A DNA stretch of 64,000 nucleotides from Streptomyces malaysiense (GCF_000980885.2 NZ_LBDA02000056.1:62001-126000); one strand, 5' to 3'. Counted from the first letter of the stretch, positions 52,607 to 61,780 are shown. Notes: generated from the letters alone by a model not told the origin. A program made the numbers and translations.

Positions 52607-55450
52607 GTGAGCCCGACCGCCACCACCCCGGCCGAGGACGTCCCCGCGGAGGACGGCCCGCGGCCGGACACCTCGGACTCACCCACCGGCACCCCGGCCG
52701 CGGCCGAGGCGGCGGGGAACGTCCCCGCGGGGTCCGCGACCCTGCGCCACCGCTTCATGCTGCGCGTGTCCGGTCTCCCCGTGGACACCGCCGTCGCCCT
52801 GCGCGTCCCCGAGGCCGCCGACTGGGCCGTCCGGACCGCCGCCGAACAGGACCGGCTCGCCGCGCTCGGCGCCCGGCTCAGCGATCCGCTCTCCGACGCG
52901 GTCGGCGGCACCGACGACGCGGTGCTGCGCCGCCGGCTGCTCACGCTGCGCCGCCAGGTGTTCAACAACCGTCTGCCCGGCGACCTCTCGGCCGCCCGCG
53001 CGCTCGCCGAGGGCCTCGGCGGCAACGCCGGTGCCGATCTCGCCGAGTGGCTGGAGGCCCGGGTCCGCTGGGAGGAGCTGCGGGCCGAGGGCGAGTCCGT
53101 GCTCGCCGCCGGGTTCGGCCGCACCCGCGCCGCGCTGCGCGAGCTGGCCCTGGACGACCGGCTGCGCCGGGGCCTGCTGCTGGCCTCGCCCACGCTGGAG
53201 GAGCGGCTGGACGCGTTCGCCGCCGACCCGGCGCCGGTACCGGGCAAGCGCGCCCGCAAGATGGAGCGCTCCCTGCTCTCGTACGTCTACCGCACGGCCT
53301 GCAAGACCAGCCCGTTCAGCACGCTCACCGGCGTCGCCGTCGGGCGCTTCGAGGACGGGGCAGCGGGCGAGGGCACGGCGCTCACGCGGATCGGCGACGA
53401 CTGGACGGGCCACCCCCGGCTGAACGTCGTCGCGCTCGCCCGCCTCGCCGAACTCGTCGCCGCCGACCCCGCCCGGCGCGCCGACCTCCCGGTCACCCCG
53501 GCCTCCGGCTGGAAGCTGGACGAGGGCCGCGTCCGCTATGTCCAGCGGGCCGTCACGGCGGGCGACGACAGCGCCGCCGTCAGCTTCGACGCCGCGCAGG
53601 ACCGACTGTTCTTCCTGCGCCGACAGGGCACCCTCGACGGCATGCTGGCCCTGCTGCGCGACCGCGAGGGACCGGTCCGACACGGCGAGCTGGCGCACTG
53701 GCTGGCCACCACCACCGGGGCCGGCGAGGAGGAGGCCGAGCGCTACCTCGCCGCGCTGCGCGACCTCGGCATGCTCCAGCTTTCGAGCTTCGCCACGGAT
53801 GTGCACGGCGGCGACCCGGTGCGCGCCTTCCAGCGGTCGCTGCGCGCCCTGGACCGGCCCTGGGCCGAGGCGCTCGCCGCCCGCCTGGACGGCCCCGCCG
53901 GCATCCTGGCCCGCTTCCCGGCGGCGGACGTCCCCACCCGCCGTACCCTGCTCGGCGCACTCAGGTCCGAACTCCTCGCGCTCCAGGAGGAAATGGGCGC
54001 CGAACGCCCCTCCCTCCCGCAGACCCTCGTCTACGAGGACGTCTCCGCCGGCACCACCACCGCCGATCTCGCCGAGTGGCGGCGGCTCGCCGAGGAACCG
54101 CTGCGTTCGCTCGGGAGGCTGCTGCCCGCCTTCGACGTGGCGCTGCCCCAACGGCTCACCCTCAAAGGCTTCTTCCTCGCCCGCTTCGGCCGCGGCGGGC
54201 GCTGCGACGATCTGCTGCGCCTGGTGCACGACTTCCACGAGGACATCTTCCGCCAGTACCTCCAGTTCACGGCCGCCAAGGACGACTTCCTGCCGGACGG
54301 CGGCCACGCCCCGGAGGAGAACTGGCTCGGCCTGCCCGAGATCACGGCCCTGGACCGAGCCCGCGCCGCGTTCACCACCCGCATGCGCGAACACTGGGCA
54401 CAACTCTGCCCGGATCGCGACGAGTTCGTCCTGGACGACGCCCTCGTCGACGAGGTCGCCGAAGCTCTCGGCGGCGCCGCCCCGGCGTTCCAGCCGCACA
54501 GCCACTTCCTCCAGCTGGCCCGCCGCGACGGTGACCCCTTGGTCGTCCTCAACGACTCCTTCGGCGGCCTCTGCTTCCCCTTCACCCGCTTCACCCACTG
54601 CTTCGACGGCCCCGAGGGCCCCGGACTCACCGCGGCCATCCGCGCCGAGCTGCGCGGACTGCTGCCGCCGGGCGCCGTGTTCGCCGAGGTCACGGCCGGC
54701 GCCGCGACCACCAACCTGAATCTGCACGGCCGGCTGACCGACCACGAGATCGTCTGCCCCGGCGAGACGAGCACGGCGCCCGAGGAGGCCCGCCTCCACC
54801 TGGACGACCTGTACGCCGTGCACGACGAGGCCACCGACCGGCTGCTGCTGCGCTCGCGCCGGCTGGGCCGGGAGGTCGTCCCCCTCTACCTCGGCTACCT
54901 GGTGCCCATGGTGCTGCCCGAGATCCCGCGCACCCTGCTGCTGTTCTCCCCGACCGCCCGCCCCAAGCCGGACGTCTGGCGCGGTGTGCCCGCGGGGCCC
55001 GAGCGCGACGGCGTCACCCGGCGCCCCCGCGTCCGCCACCACCGCCTCGTCCTCCAGCGCCGCTCCTGGACCGTCGCCGACGGACGCCTCCCGCTGCGCG
55101 CCCCGGGCGCCGGTGACGCCGACTGGTACCTCGGATGGCACCGCTGGCGCGTTCGGCACGGGCTGCCCGAGCGGGTGTTCGCCACCGTCCACGAGGAGCG
55201 CGACGGCGACGAGGCCGGCGGCTGGTTCGGCAGCGCCAAGCCCCAGTACGTCGACTTCGCCAGTCCGCTGTCCCTCACCGGGCTCGAAGGACTCCTCGCC
55301 GGCAGACACGCCCGGACCGTCTTCGAGGAGACGCTGCCCGGCGAGGACGAGCTCCACGTCACCTCGCCCCGCGGCCGCCATGTCGCCGAACTCGCCGTAG
55401 AGATGCTGCCCGCCCCGGCCGGCCCGCCCGAGAAGGACGAAGCCCGATGA
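52607..55450 (+). CDS. LanB-type lantibiotic dehydratase (glutamylation domain)
   Basis: Split-LanB protein of 947 aa with the tRNA-dependent glutamylation domain. It attaches glutamate from Glu-tRNA to Ser/Thr side chains before elimination to dehydroalanine or dehydrobutyrine. The diagnostic YRTACKTSPFSTLTGVAVG lies near residues 228-246, with later LANB-type segments (LKGFFLARFGRGGRCDDLL, HSHFLQLARRDGDPLVVLND and AATTNLNLHGR). No SpaB_C domain is fused; that function is the next gene. The N-terminal 45 residues are acidic and disordered. GTG at 52607 has AAAGGGGGAGG upstream. Confidence 0.88.
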   Translation: MSPTATTPAEDVPAEDGPRPDTSDSPTGTPAAAEAAGNVPAGSATLRHRFMLRVSGLPVDTAVALRVPEAADWAVRTAAEQDRLAALGARLSDPLSDAVGGTDDAVLRRRLLTLRRQVFNNRLPGDLSAARALAEGLGGNAGADLAEWLEARVRWEELRAEGESVLAAGFGRTRAALRELALDDRLRRGLLLASPTLEERLDAFAADPAPVPGKRARKMERSLLSYVYRTACKTSPFSTLTGVAVGRFEDGAAGEGTALTRIGDDWTGHPRLNVVALARLAELVAADPARRADLPVTPASGWKLDEGRVRYVQRAVTAGDDSAAVSFDAAQDRLFFLRRQGTLDGMLALLRDREGPVRHGELAHWLATTTGAGEEEAERYLAALRDLGMLQLSSFATDVHGGDPVRAFQRSLRALDRPWAEALAARLDGPAGILARFPAADVPTRRTLLGALRSELLALQEEMGAERPSLPQTLVYEDVSAGTTTADLAEWRRLAEEPLRSLGRLLPAFDVALPQRLTLKGFFLARFGRGGRCDDLLRLVHDFHEDIFRQYLQFTAAKDDFLPDGGHAPEENWLGLPEITALDRARAAFTTRMREHWAQLCPDRDEFVLDDALVDEVAEALGGAAPAFQPHSHFLQLARRDGDPLVVLNDSFGGLCFPFTRFTHCFDGPEGPGLTAAIRAELRGLLPPGAVFAEVTAGAATTNLNLHGRLTDHEIVCPGETSTAPEEARLHLDDLYAVHDEATDRLLLRSRRLGREVVPLYLGYLVPMVLPEIPRTLLLFSPTARPKPDVWRGVPAGPERDGVTRRPRVRHHRLVLQRRSWTVADGRLPLRAPGAGDADWYLGWHRWRVRHGLPERVFATVHEERDGDEAGGWFGSAKPQYVDFASPLSLTGLEGLLAGRHARTVFEETLPGEDELHVTSPRGRHVAELAVEMLPAPAGPPEKDEAR

Positions 55451-56517
55451 CCGCACCCACCCCCGCCGTGGACACCACCACCGAGGACGCGCCCGGCAGC
55501 TGGCTCGCGGTGCACGTCTTCTACGCCGCCAGCCCCCGCCCGCTGCTCCTGAAGTGCGTCGAACCCCTGGTGCGCCAGCTGACCGAAGAGGGGCTGATCA
55601 CCGGCTACTTCTTCATCAACTACTGGCTGGAGGGCCCTCATCTGCGGTTGCGGCTGAAGCCGGCCCGCGCAGCCGACGCCGCCGCCGTCCGGGAGCGCAC
55701 CCACGCCGCCCTCGACGCGTTCCTGCGCGAACGCCCCGCCCTCTACGAGGTCAGGGCGGGCTTCTTCGCCGAGCTGTACGAGACCCTGTTCACCCTGGAG
55801 TACGGCGAGGAGGAGCGCGCCCGGTTCCTCGGCCCGGACGGGCGGATGAAGCTGCGCCCCAACAACAGCTTCGAGGACCGCCCCTACGAGCCCGAGTACG
55901 GCAAGTACGGCGGCCCCGCCGGCATCGCGCTCGCCGAATGGCACTTCCAGCACTCCAGCGACCTCGTCATCGAGGCCACCCGCACCATGAACCTCCATCT
56001 GCGCACGGTGCTCCTCGGCCTGTCAGCCCAGCTGATGATGGTCGTCTCCGGCACCTTCCTCGCCGACGACGAGGCCCTGCTGACCTTCCTCGACCGCTAC
56101 CACGGCTTCTGGAACAACGCGTTCAGCACCACCAACTACACGGCCGACAAGGGCTACGAACGGGCGTACGCCGCCATGGGCGACCGGCTGCCCGAGCGCT
56201 TCCGGCACATCCGCGAGGCGGTGGCCCGCGGGGAACCGGAACGGCTCCCGGCCTTCCTGCGCGGCTGGGCCGGCCACTGCGCCGAACTCCGCGACCGCGC
56301 GGCCCGGCTGGCGGAACAGGGCGACCTGGTCTTCCGCTCCTTCGACGGCACCCGCGACATCCACGCCACCGACCCGGCGCACGCCCTGCCGATGCTCCTG
56401 TCGCCCTATGCGCACATGACCAACAACCGGCTGGGCATCACCGTCCGCGACGAGGCGTTCCTCTCCTACGTCCTCGCCCGCGCCCTGCGCGACGGCGCCC
56501 CGGAGGACAGCAGATGA
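55447..56517 (+). CDS. SpaB_C/thiopeptide-type elimination protein
   Basis: 356-aa protein of the SpaB C-terminal (thiopeptide-type bacteriocin biosynthesis) family. The start overlaps the LanB stop (ATGA). The N-terminal FFINYWLEGPHLRLRLKPA and the C-terminal SPYAHMTNNRLGITVRDE are the conserved family ends. In split LanB systems this protein eliminates glutamate from glutamylated Ser/Thr. A homologous fold also makes the pyridine of thiopeptides by [4+2] cyclisation. Being the only copy here, it is best assigned to elimination. Confidence 0.83.
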   Translation: MTAPTPAVDTTTEDAPGSWLAVHVFYAASPRPLLLKCVEPLVRQLTEEGLITGYFFINYWLEGPHLRLRLKPARAADAAAVRERTHAALDAFLRERPALYEVRAGFFAELYETLFTLEYGEEERARFLGPDGRMKLRPNNSFEDRPYEPEYGKYGGPAGIALAEWHFQHSSDLVIEATRTMNLHLRTVLLGLSAQLMMVVSGTFLADDEALLTFLDRYHGFWNNAFSTTNYTADKGYERAYAAMGDRLPERFRHIREAVARGEPERLPAFLRGWAGHCAELRDRAARLAEQGDLVFRSFDGTRDIHATDPAHALPMLLSPYAHMTNNRLGITVRDEAFLSYVLARALRDGAPEDSR

Positions 56518-58844
56518 CCACCGACGCCTTCCTCGCCGCCCGGCCGCGTGTGCGCCCCGACATCGTGCTCGGCCCCAGCCTGCTGCGCGGCCCGACCCGC
56601 ATCCACCTGCTGAAGGACCCGCGCACCGGGCGGCGCCTGGAGGTCGGCGCCAAGGAGCACTTCATCATCACCCGTCTCGACGGCACCCGGTCCCTGGCGG
56701 AGATCGGGCGGGCCTACTCGGGCGAGTTCGGCACCCGGCTCGGCGAGGCGCAGTGGGGGCAGATGCTGCGGCTGCTGGGCGGCCGGGGCCTCCTCGAAGG
56801 CGGCCCCGCACCCACCGCGCCCACGCCCGTCCCCACTCCCGCCGAACGCCCGAGCGGCTTCCTCGCCGGACACACCCGGATGGTCGCCGACGCGCCCGCC
56901 CTCATGGACCGGCTGCACCGGCTCACCGCCCTGGACCGCAGGCCCGCCCTGCTGGCCGTGCTCACCGTCCTGGCCGTCGGCGTGCTCGCCGCGGTCGCCG
57001 CCGACGCCGGGACCCTGTGGCGGCAGACGGTGCACACCGCCGGGCAACCCGTGCTGCTGTTCGCCGTCGGCTGCGTCCTGTGGTGCAGCCTCGCCCTGCA
57101 CGAGCTGGCCCACGGACTGTTCGCGCGCACCTGGGGCGGCCGGGTGAGCGAGATCGGGCTGCGCTGGATCCTCGGCGCCACCTACCTCTACTGCCAGGTG
57201 GACGACGTCCAGTTCCTCGGCAGCCGGGCCCGCAAGGTCGCCACCGCCTGCGCGGGCGTCCTCGCCAACCTCCTCTTCCTGGTGCCGTTCCACGTCGTCT
57301 GGCTGCTGCTCCCGGCCGGCGCGCAGGCCCGGCCCGCGTTCGGCGCGCTGCTGCTGCTCGGAGTCGTCACCGGCCTCGCCAACCTGCTGCCGCTGGCACC
57401 GCTCGACGGCTACCGCGCCCTCGGCCACGCCCTCGGGGTCTCCGGCCTCGCCGAGGGCAGCCGCGCCTTCACCGCCCTCGCCGCCCGCGCCCTGCTGCGC
57501 CGCGGCCCCGGCCTCGGCGCCTACCCGCCCCGGCTGCGCCTGCTGTACGGCGGCTTCGCCCTGCTCACCGCCGTACAGACGGCCGCGTTGCTCGCCCTCG
57601 CCGGGGCGGTGCTGCGCCGTCTGCTGCCGGACCGGCTGGCACTCCTCGCCTGGTGGCTGCCGACCGCCCTGCTCGCCGCCCTCCTGCTGCTGTGGGGGCT
57701 GGGCACGCTGGGGCGGCGCCTGCGCGGGCGCCGCGCGACGGGCCGTACCGAGAGCCGTACCGCGGGCCCCGCCGCAGGCCGGGCACCGGACCTCGCGCGG
57801 TCCGCCGCCCCCACCTCCCCGTCCGCGGATGCCGGCCGAGCCGCCGCATCCCTAACCCCGTTGGACCCCGCAAGGAAAGGCGAGATGAACGAACCCCACG
57901 CACAGACCGGGACCGCACCCGGCCCCGCCGCCACCGCCGAGCCGGTCGTCGTCCTCGACGGCGTGATCAAGCGGTACGGGGAGGTCACCGCGCTCGACGG
58001 CGTCTCCCTCACCGTGCGGCGCGGTGAGTTCTTCGGCATCCTCGGCCCCAACGGCGCGGGCAAGACCACCCTGGTGGAGATCGTCGAGGGCATGCGCGAG
58101 GCGGACGGCGGCACCGTCAGCCTGCTCGGCCGGAGCCCCTGGCCCCGGGACACCGCGCTGCTCGCCCGGATCGGCGTCCAGACCCAGGCGTCGGCCTTCT
58201 TCGCGCGGCTGACCGCGGGCGAGCATCTGCGCACCGTCGCCGCGCTCTACGGCATGGACCCGGACGCGGTGCGCGTCGCGCTGGAACGGGTCGGGCTCAC
58301 CGAGAAGGAGAACGCGCGCGTCGACCATCTCTCCGGCGGGCAGCGGCAGCGCCTCGCCATCGCCACCGCGCTGCTGCACGAGCCGGAGCTGATCTTCCTG
58401 GACGAGCCCACCGCGGCCCTCGACCCCGAGGCGCGGCGCGAACTGTGGGCGCTGCTGCGCTCGTTGCGCTCCGAAGGACGCACCATCGTGTGCACCACCC
58501 ACCACCTGGACGAGGCCGAGGCGCTGTGCGACCGGGTGGCGATCGTGGCCGGCGGCCGGGTCATAGCCCTCGACACACCCCGGGGACTCATCCGCTCCCT
58601 CGCCGCCCCCGCCCGACTGCTGCTGCCCGCGGATGAGTTGACACCCGAGGCGGCGCTCGCCCTGCCCGGCGTGGACCGGGCCACCGTGGAGGGCGACGAA
58701 CTCGTCCTGGAGACCGCGGCCGTCAACCACGTCCTGACCGCACTCGGCGACCTGGTCGACATCGAGTCGGTCACCGTGCGCACCGCCACCCTCGAAGACG
58801 CCTACCTCAGCCTCACCGGCCATGGAACGGAGCACCGCAGTTGA
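56514..58844 (+). CDS. RRE-M50 membrane protease fused in frame to ABC ATPase
   Basis: One uninterrupted 776-aa frame. Residues 1-100 are a PqqD-like leader-binding region. Residues about 150-420 form an M50 site-2-type membrane protease, with HELAHGLF (HExxH) and LANLLPLAPLDGYRALGH (the Asp ligand). After a Pro/Ala/Ser linker, residues 458-776 are an ABC ATPase (GPNGAGKTTLVE, LSGGQRQRLAIA, LIFLDEPTAALD). There is no stop between them, yet AAGGAAAGG sits four bases before an in-frame ATG at 57885, where a free ATPase would start. It could yield both a fusion and a separate ATPase. Likely roles are leader removal and export. Confidence 0.85.
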   Translation: MTTDAFLAARPRVRPDIVLGPSLLRGPTRIHLLKDPRTGRRLEVGAKEHFIITRLDGTRSLAEIGRAYSGEFGTRLGEAQWGQMLRLLGGRGLLEGGPAPTAPTPVPTPAERPSGFLAGHTRMVADAPALMDRLHRLTALDRRPALLAVLTVLAVGVLAAVAADAGTLWRQTVHTAGQPVLLFAVGCVLWCSLALHELAHGLFARTWGGRVSEIGLRWILGATYLYCQVDDVQFLGSRARKVATACAGVLANLLFLVPFHVVWLLLPAGAQARPAFGALLLLGVVTGLANLLPLAPLDGYRALGHALGVSGLAEGSRAFTALAARALLRRGPGLGAYPPRLRLLYGGFALLTAVQTAALLALAGAVLRRLLPDRLALLAWWLPTALLAALLLLWGLGTLGRRLRGRRATGRTESRTAGPAAGRAPDLARSAAPTSPSADAGRAAASLTPLDPARKGEMNEPHAQTGTAPGPAATAEPVVVLDGVIKRYGEVTALDGVSLTVRRGEFFGILGPNGAGKTTLVEIVEGMREADGGTVSLLGRSPWPRDTALLARIGVQTQASAFFARLTAGEHLRTVAALYGMDPDAVRVALERVGLTEKENARVDHLSGGQRQRLAIATALLHEPELIFLDEPTAALDPEARRELWALLRSLRSEGRTIVCTTHHLDEAEALCDRVAIVAGGRVIALDTPRGLIRSLAAPARLLLPADELTPEAALALPGVDRATVEGDELVLETAAVNHVLTALGDLVDIESVTVRTATLEDAYLSLTGHGTEHRS

Positions 58845-59593
58845 CCGCCTACGCCGCACTGACCAGGGCCGGTTACGTCGCGAGCGTGCGCGACCGTACG
58901 ACCCTCTTCTTCACCTTCGCCTTCCCGCTCGCCTTCCTCGTCCTGTTCGGCCTCATCTTCCAGGGCCAGCACGTCAACGGCGGGTTGGCCTCCATCAACT
59001 ACACGGCACCCGGCGTCCTCTCGTGGGGTGTCGGCAACGCCTGCGTGTTCTCCGTGGGCTTCGCCCTGATGCAGTGGCGCCGCGACGACCTGCTGCGCCT
59101 CATCTGGCGCACCCCGACCCCGCTGCGCTCGCTGATCGCCTCCCGCTGGACCCTGGCCCTCGGAGTCGCCGCCGCGCAGACGGTGCTGTTCACCGCCGTG
59201 GCGCTGCTGCCGTTCTTCGGGCTGGAGCTGAACGGCCCCTGGTGGGCGGGCATCCCGCTGCTGGTGCTCGGCGTCACCGCGTTCCTCGCCATGGGACTGG
59301 TCGTCGGCAGCCTCGCGAACACCCCGGAGTCGGTCGCGGCCATCGCCAACCTGGTGATGGTGCCGATGGCCTTCCTGTCCGGCTCGTTCTTCCCCGACGA
59401 CCTGATGCCGGGCTGGCTGCGCACGGTCGCCAAGGTGCTGCCGCTGCACTACCTCAACGACGGCCTCACCGACGCCATGGGCGGCCGCGGCGACCTCGGG
59501 GACATCGGCCTGGACTGCGTAGGACTCGTCGTCTTCGCCCTGATCTTCGGCCTGATCGCCACCCGGATCTTCCGCTGGAGCAACCGGACATGA
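58841..59593 (+). CDS. ABC-2 type transporter permease
   Basis: Membrane permease of 250 aa with six predicted helices. It partners the ABC ATPase encoded just before. YTAPGVLSWGVGNACVFSVGFALMQW-like helices 2-3 and the ABC-2 element MAFLSGSFFPDDLMPGWLR are present. TTG at 58841 overlaps the preceding stop as TTGA and has GGAG upstream; no ATG or GTG is available near. Expected to export the mature peptide and possibly give self-immunity. Confidence 0.85.
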   Translation: MTAYAALTRAGYVASVRDRTTLFFTFAFPLAFLVLFGLIFQGQHVNGGLASINYTAPGVLSWGVGNACVFSVGFALMQWRRDDLLRLIWRTPTPLRSLIASRWTLALGVAAAQTVLFTAVALLPFFGLELNGPWWAGIPLLVLGVTAFLAMGLVVGSLANTPESVAAIANLVMVPMAFLSGSFFPDDLMPGWLRTVAKVLPLHYLNDGLTDAMGGRGDLGDIGLDCVGLVVFALIFGLIATRIFRWSNRT

Positions 59594-61545
59594 CCACCGT
59601 CACCGCCCCCGCCCCGGCGGCCGCGCCCCTGGAGGCCGCCCGCGCGGCCCTCCAGGACCGCCTGGCCGTCCGCGCCGCCGCGGCGGGAGCGCCCGCCCCC
59701 GCCGTCTCCCGCGTCGGCGACACCAACGTCCTCGGCGAGCGGACCGCCCCGGCCGCGCCGGTGCCCCCGCACACGGCAGAAATCCACCTCACCGCCCAGG
59801 CCGTGCTGCTGGGACCCTGGGGCGGCGCCGGCCGGGCCTGCGGCACCTGCCTCGCGATGCGCCGCCAGCGGCTGCGCACCCGCACCGAACGCGACGCGCT
59901 GGAGACCGGCACCGAGACCACGGCCGCCGGCCGCTGGCCCGCCCTGCCCGACCATCTGGTGGACGCCGTCTGGTCCCTGCACCGCCTCATCGCCATCGGC
60001 GGCGCCCGCCACGAACCCCCGGGCCCCGACGCCGGGTTGCCCCGGGTCACCGAACTCGACCTGGAGACCCTCCAGGTCCGCACCTTCCCGCTGCTGCCCG
60101 ACCCGATGTGCCCGCACTGCCGCCCCGCGACCGGCGAGGCCGTGGCCGAGGCGGCGGCCCAGCGCACCGCGGGGCCCATGACCTCCCGGCCCAAATCCGC
60201 TCCCGGCCACTACCGGTCGGGCCGCCCCGGCGACTTCCCTCTGCCGGTCAAGGGGCTCGCGAACCCGGTGTGCGGGGTGCTCGGCGGCGGCACCTGGACC
60301 GACGTGACCTCGCCCACCACCGCGCCGGTCGCGGGCAGCGTCTTCATGCGGGGCTACGCCGGACTCACCGACGTCACCTGGAGCGGCCAGGCGAACTCCT
60401 ACGCCCGCAGCCGGGAACTGGCCTTCCTGGAGGGACTGGAGCGCTACGCCGGCACTCACCGCCGCCACCGGGCCCCCGTCGTCACCGCCTCCTGCGACGA
60501 ACTCGGCGACCGCGCCCTGGACCCCCGCGCCTGCGGGCTCTATCCGCCGCGCACCTACGCCGAGGACCCGATGGTCGAACCCTTCGACCCGGCCCGGCCG
60601 ATCCCCTGGGTCACCGGCTGGTCGCTGCGCGACGAACGGCCCGTACTGGTACCCGCCCGGCTCGTCTACTACAGCGCGGGCACCCGTGAGGACAACTTCG
60701 TCTTCGAGTGCTCCAACGGCTGTGCCACCGGCGCCAGTCTGGAGGAAGCGGTCTTCTTCGGGCTGCTCGAACTCCTGGAGCGGGACGCCTTCCTGCTCGG
60801 CTGGTACGGCAACCTGCCGCTGCCGGAGATCGACCTGGACTCGGTCGGCGGCGCACGGGTGCGGGCGATGGCGGCCCGCGCCGAACTCCAGGGCTACGAC
60901 GTCCATGTCTTCGACAACCGGGTGGACCTGCCGGTACCGGTCGTCACCGGCCTCGCCGTCCGCCGGGACGAGGGACCCGGCACCCTGGCGTTCGCGGCCG
61001 GCGCCTCCTTCGACCCGGAGACGGCCGTGGAATCGGCGCTCTCCGAGATCCTCACCTACATCCCGCACCTGCCCCGCCAGGTCGCCGAACGCCCCGCCGA
61101 ACTCACGGCCATGGCAGCGGACTTCGACAAGGTCGTACGACTGCCCGACCACGCCGCCCTGTTCGGGCTGCCCGTCATGCGCGAGCACGCCCGCGGTTAC
61201 CTGGCCCCGCCCCGGGTGGCCCCGCTCGGCGAGCTGTTCGCCGACTGGGAGGCACGTCGGCCGCGCACCACCGATCTGCTGGACGACGTCACGCTGCTGC
61301 GCGATCTGCTGGCCGACGCGGACTGCGACGTCGTCGCCGTCGACCAGACCACGCCGGAGCAGCGGGGGATGGGGCTGCGCACGGTCGCCACGCTCGCCCC
61401 GGGGCTGCTGCCGATCGACTTCGGCTGGTTGCGCCAGCGGGCGCCGCACCTGCCGAGGCTGCGGACCGCGCCGTACCGGGCGGGTCTGGTGCCCGCCCCA
61501 CTGCGGGAGGAGGACCTGCGGCTGGTGCCGCACCCCTTCCCCTGA
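59590..61545 (+). CDS. YcaO cyclodehydratase 2
   Basis: Second full YcaO protein, 651 aa. A tetracysteine N-terminal domain (ACGTC at 84-87 and CPHC at 174-177) is followed by the YcaO domain with LEGLERYAG, ECSNGCATGASLEEAVFFGL and ELLERDAFLLGW, and the chain ends LRLVPHPFP. It is closely similar to YcaO 1 throughout, including VDQTTPEQ and GLLPIDFGWLRQR. The two may divide Cys and Ser/Thr substrates or different positions in the core. No TfuA partner is present, which disfavours thioamidation. The start overlaps the permease stop (ATGA). Confidence 0.88.
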   Translation: MTTVTAPAPAAAPLEAARAALQDRLAVRAAAAGAPAPAVSRVGDTNVLGERTAPAAPVPPHTAEIHLTAQAVLLGPWGGAGRACGTCLAMRRQRLRTRTERDALETGTETTAAGRWPALPDHLVDAVWSLHRLIAIGGARHEPPGPDAGLPRVTELDLETLQVRTFPLLPDPMCPHCRPATGEAVAEAAAQRTAGPMTSRPKSAPGHYRSGRPGDFPLPVKGLANPVCGVLGGGTWTDVTSPTTAPVAGSVFMRGYAGLTDVTWSGQANSYARSRELAFLEGLERYAGTHRRHRAPVVTASCDELGDRALDPRACGLYPPRTYAEDPMVEPFDPARPIPWVTGWSLRDERPVLVPARLVYYSAGTREDNFVFECSNGCATGASLEEAVFFGLLELLERDAFLLGWYGNLPLPEIDLDSVGGARVRAMAARAELQGYDVHVFDNRVDLPVPVVTGLAVRRDEGPGTLAFAAGASFDPETAVESALSEILTYIPHLPRQVAERPAELTAMAADFDKVVRLPDHAALFGLPVMREHARGYLAPPRVAPLGELFADWEARRPRTTDLLDDVTLLRDLLADADCDVVAVDQTTPEQRGMGLRTVATLAPGLLPIDFGWLRQRAPHLPRLRTAPYRAGLVPAPLREEDLRLVPHPFP

Positions 61546-61560
61546 CGGAGCCCGGAACGC

Positions 61561-61591
61561 GAGAGGTCCCCGGCGGGGCCGGGGACCTCTC
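61561..61591. terminator. Perfect hairpin shared by the RiPP operon and its precursor gene
   Basis: Arms GAGAGGTCCCCGGC and GCCGGGGACCTCTC with loop GGG, 14 perfect pairs, centred between the convergent stops of YcaO 2 (+) and the precursor peptide (-). A bidirectional terminator. Confidence 0.88.
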
Positions 61592-61606
61592 CACCGACGG
61601 CGGACG

Positions 61607-61780
61607 TCAGGCGGTGCAGGAGGTGGTGCTGGTGGTGCTGGAGCAGGTGCTCGTGGAGGAGCAGCTCGTCGACGAACCGAGCATGACCTCACTGGCGTCC
61701 GAGTAGTCGGTGATCTCGAAGGTCTCCGACTCGAGGTCCAGGATCTCCTGGGCGAGGGAGGCGAGGGCGTTGTCGGACAT
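61607..61780 (-). CDS. RiPP precursor peptide with Ser/Thr/Cys-only core
   Basis: 57-aa precursor. The acidic leader begins SDNALASLAQEILDLESETF and continues EITDYSDASEVMLG, like thiazolylpeptide-type leaders. The remaining 22 residues (36-57) are ten Ser, eight Thr, three Cys (40, 46, 55) and a final Ala. That is 21 modifiable residues with no Gly, Asn or aromatic residue. AAGGAG lies seven bases before the ATG. A longer frame from 61843 lacks a ribosome site. The gene is convergent to the enzyme operon. The cleavage site is not fixed; after Gly35 is the simplest choice. Confidence 0.85.
   Translation of the reverse strand: MSDNALASLAQEILDLESETFEITDYSDASEVMLGSSTSCSSTSTCSSTTSTTSCTA

Noticed and set aside
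48823..53259. A very long open frame (about 1480 codons) antisense to YcaO 1, SagB and LanB genes
   Set aside because: Composition is Arg/Gly/Ala-rich without any domain, and it lies fully opposite recognised enzymes; high G+C makes such antisense frames common.
59590..61545. YcaO 2 as a thioamide-forming enzyme
   Set aside because: No TfuA partner is present and the protein ends in the PxPxP-like terminus of azoline-forming YcaO proteins.
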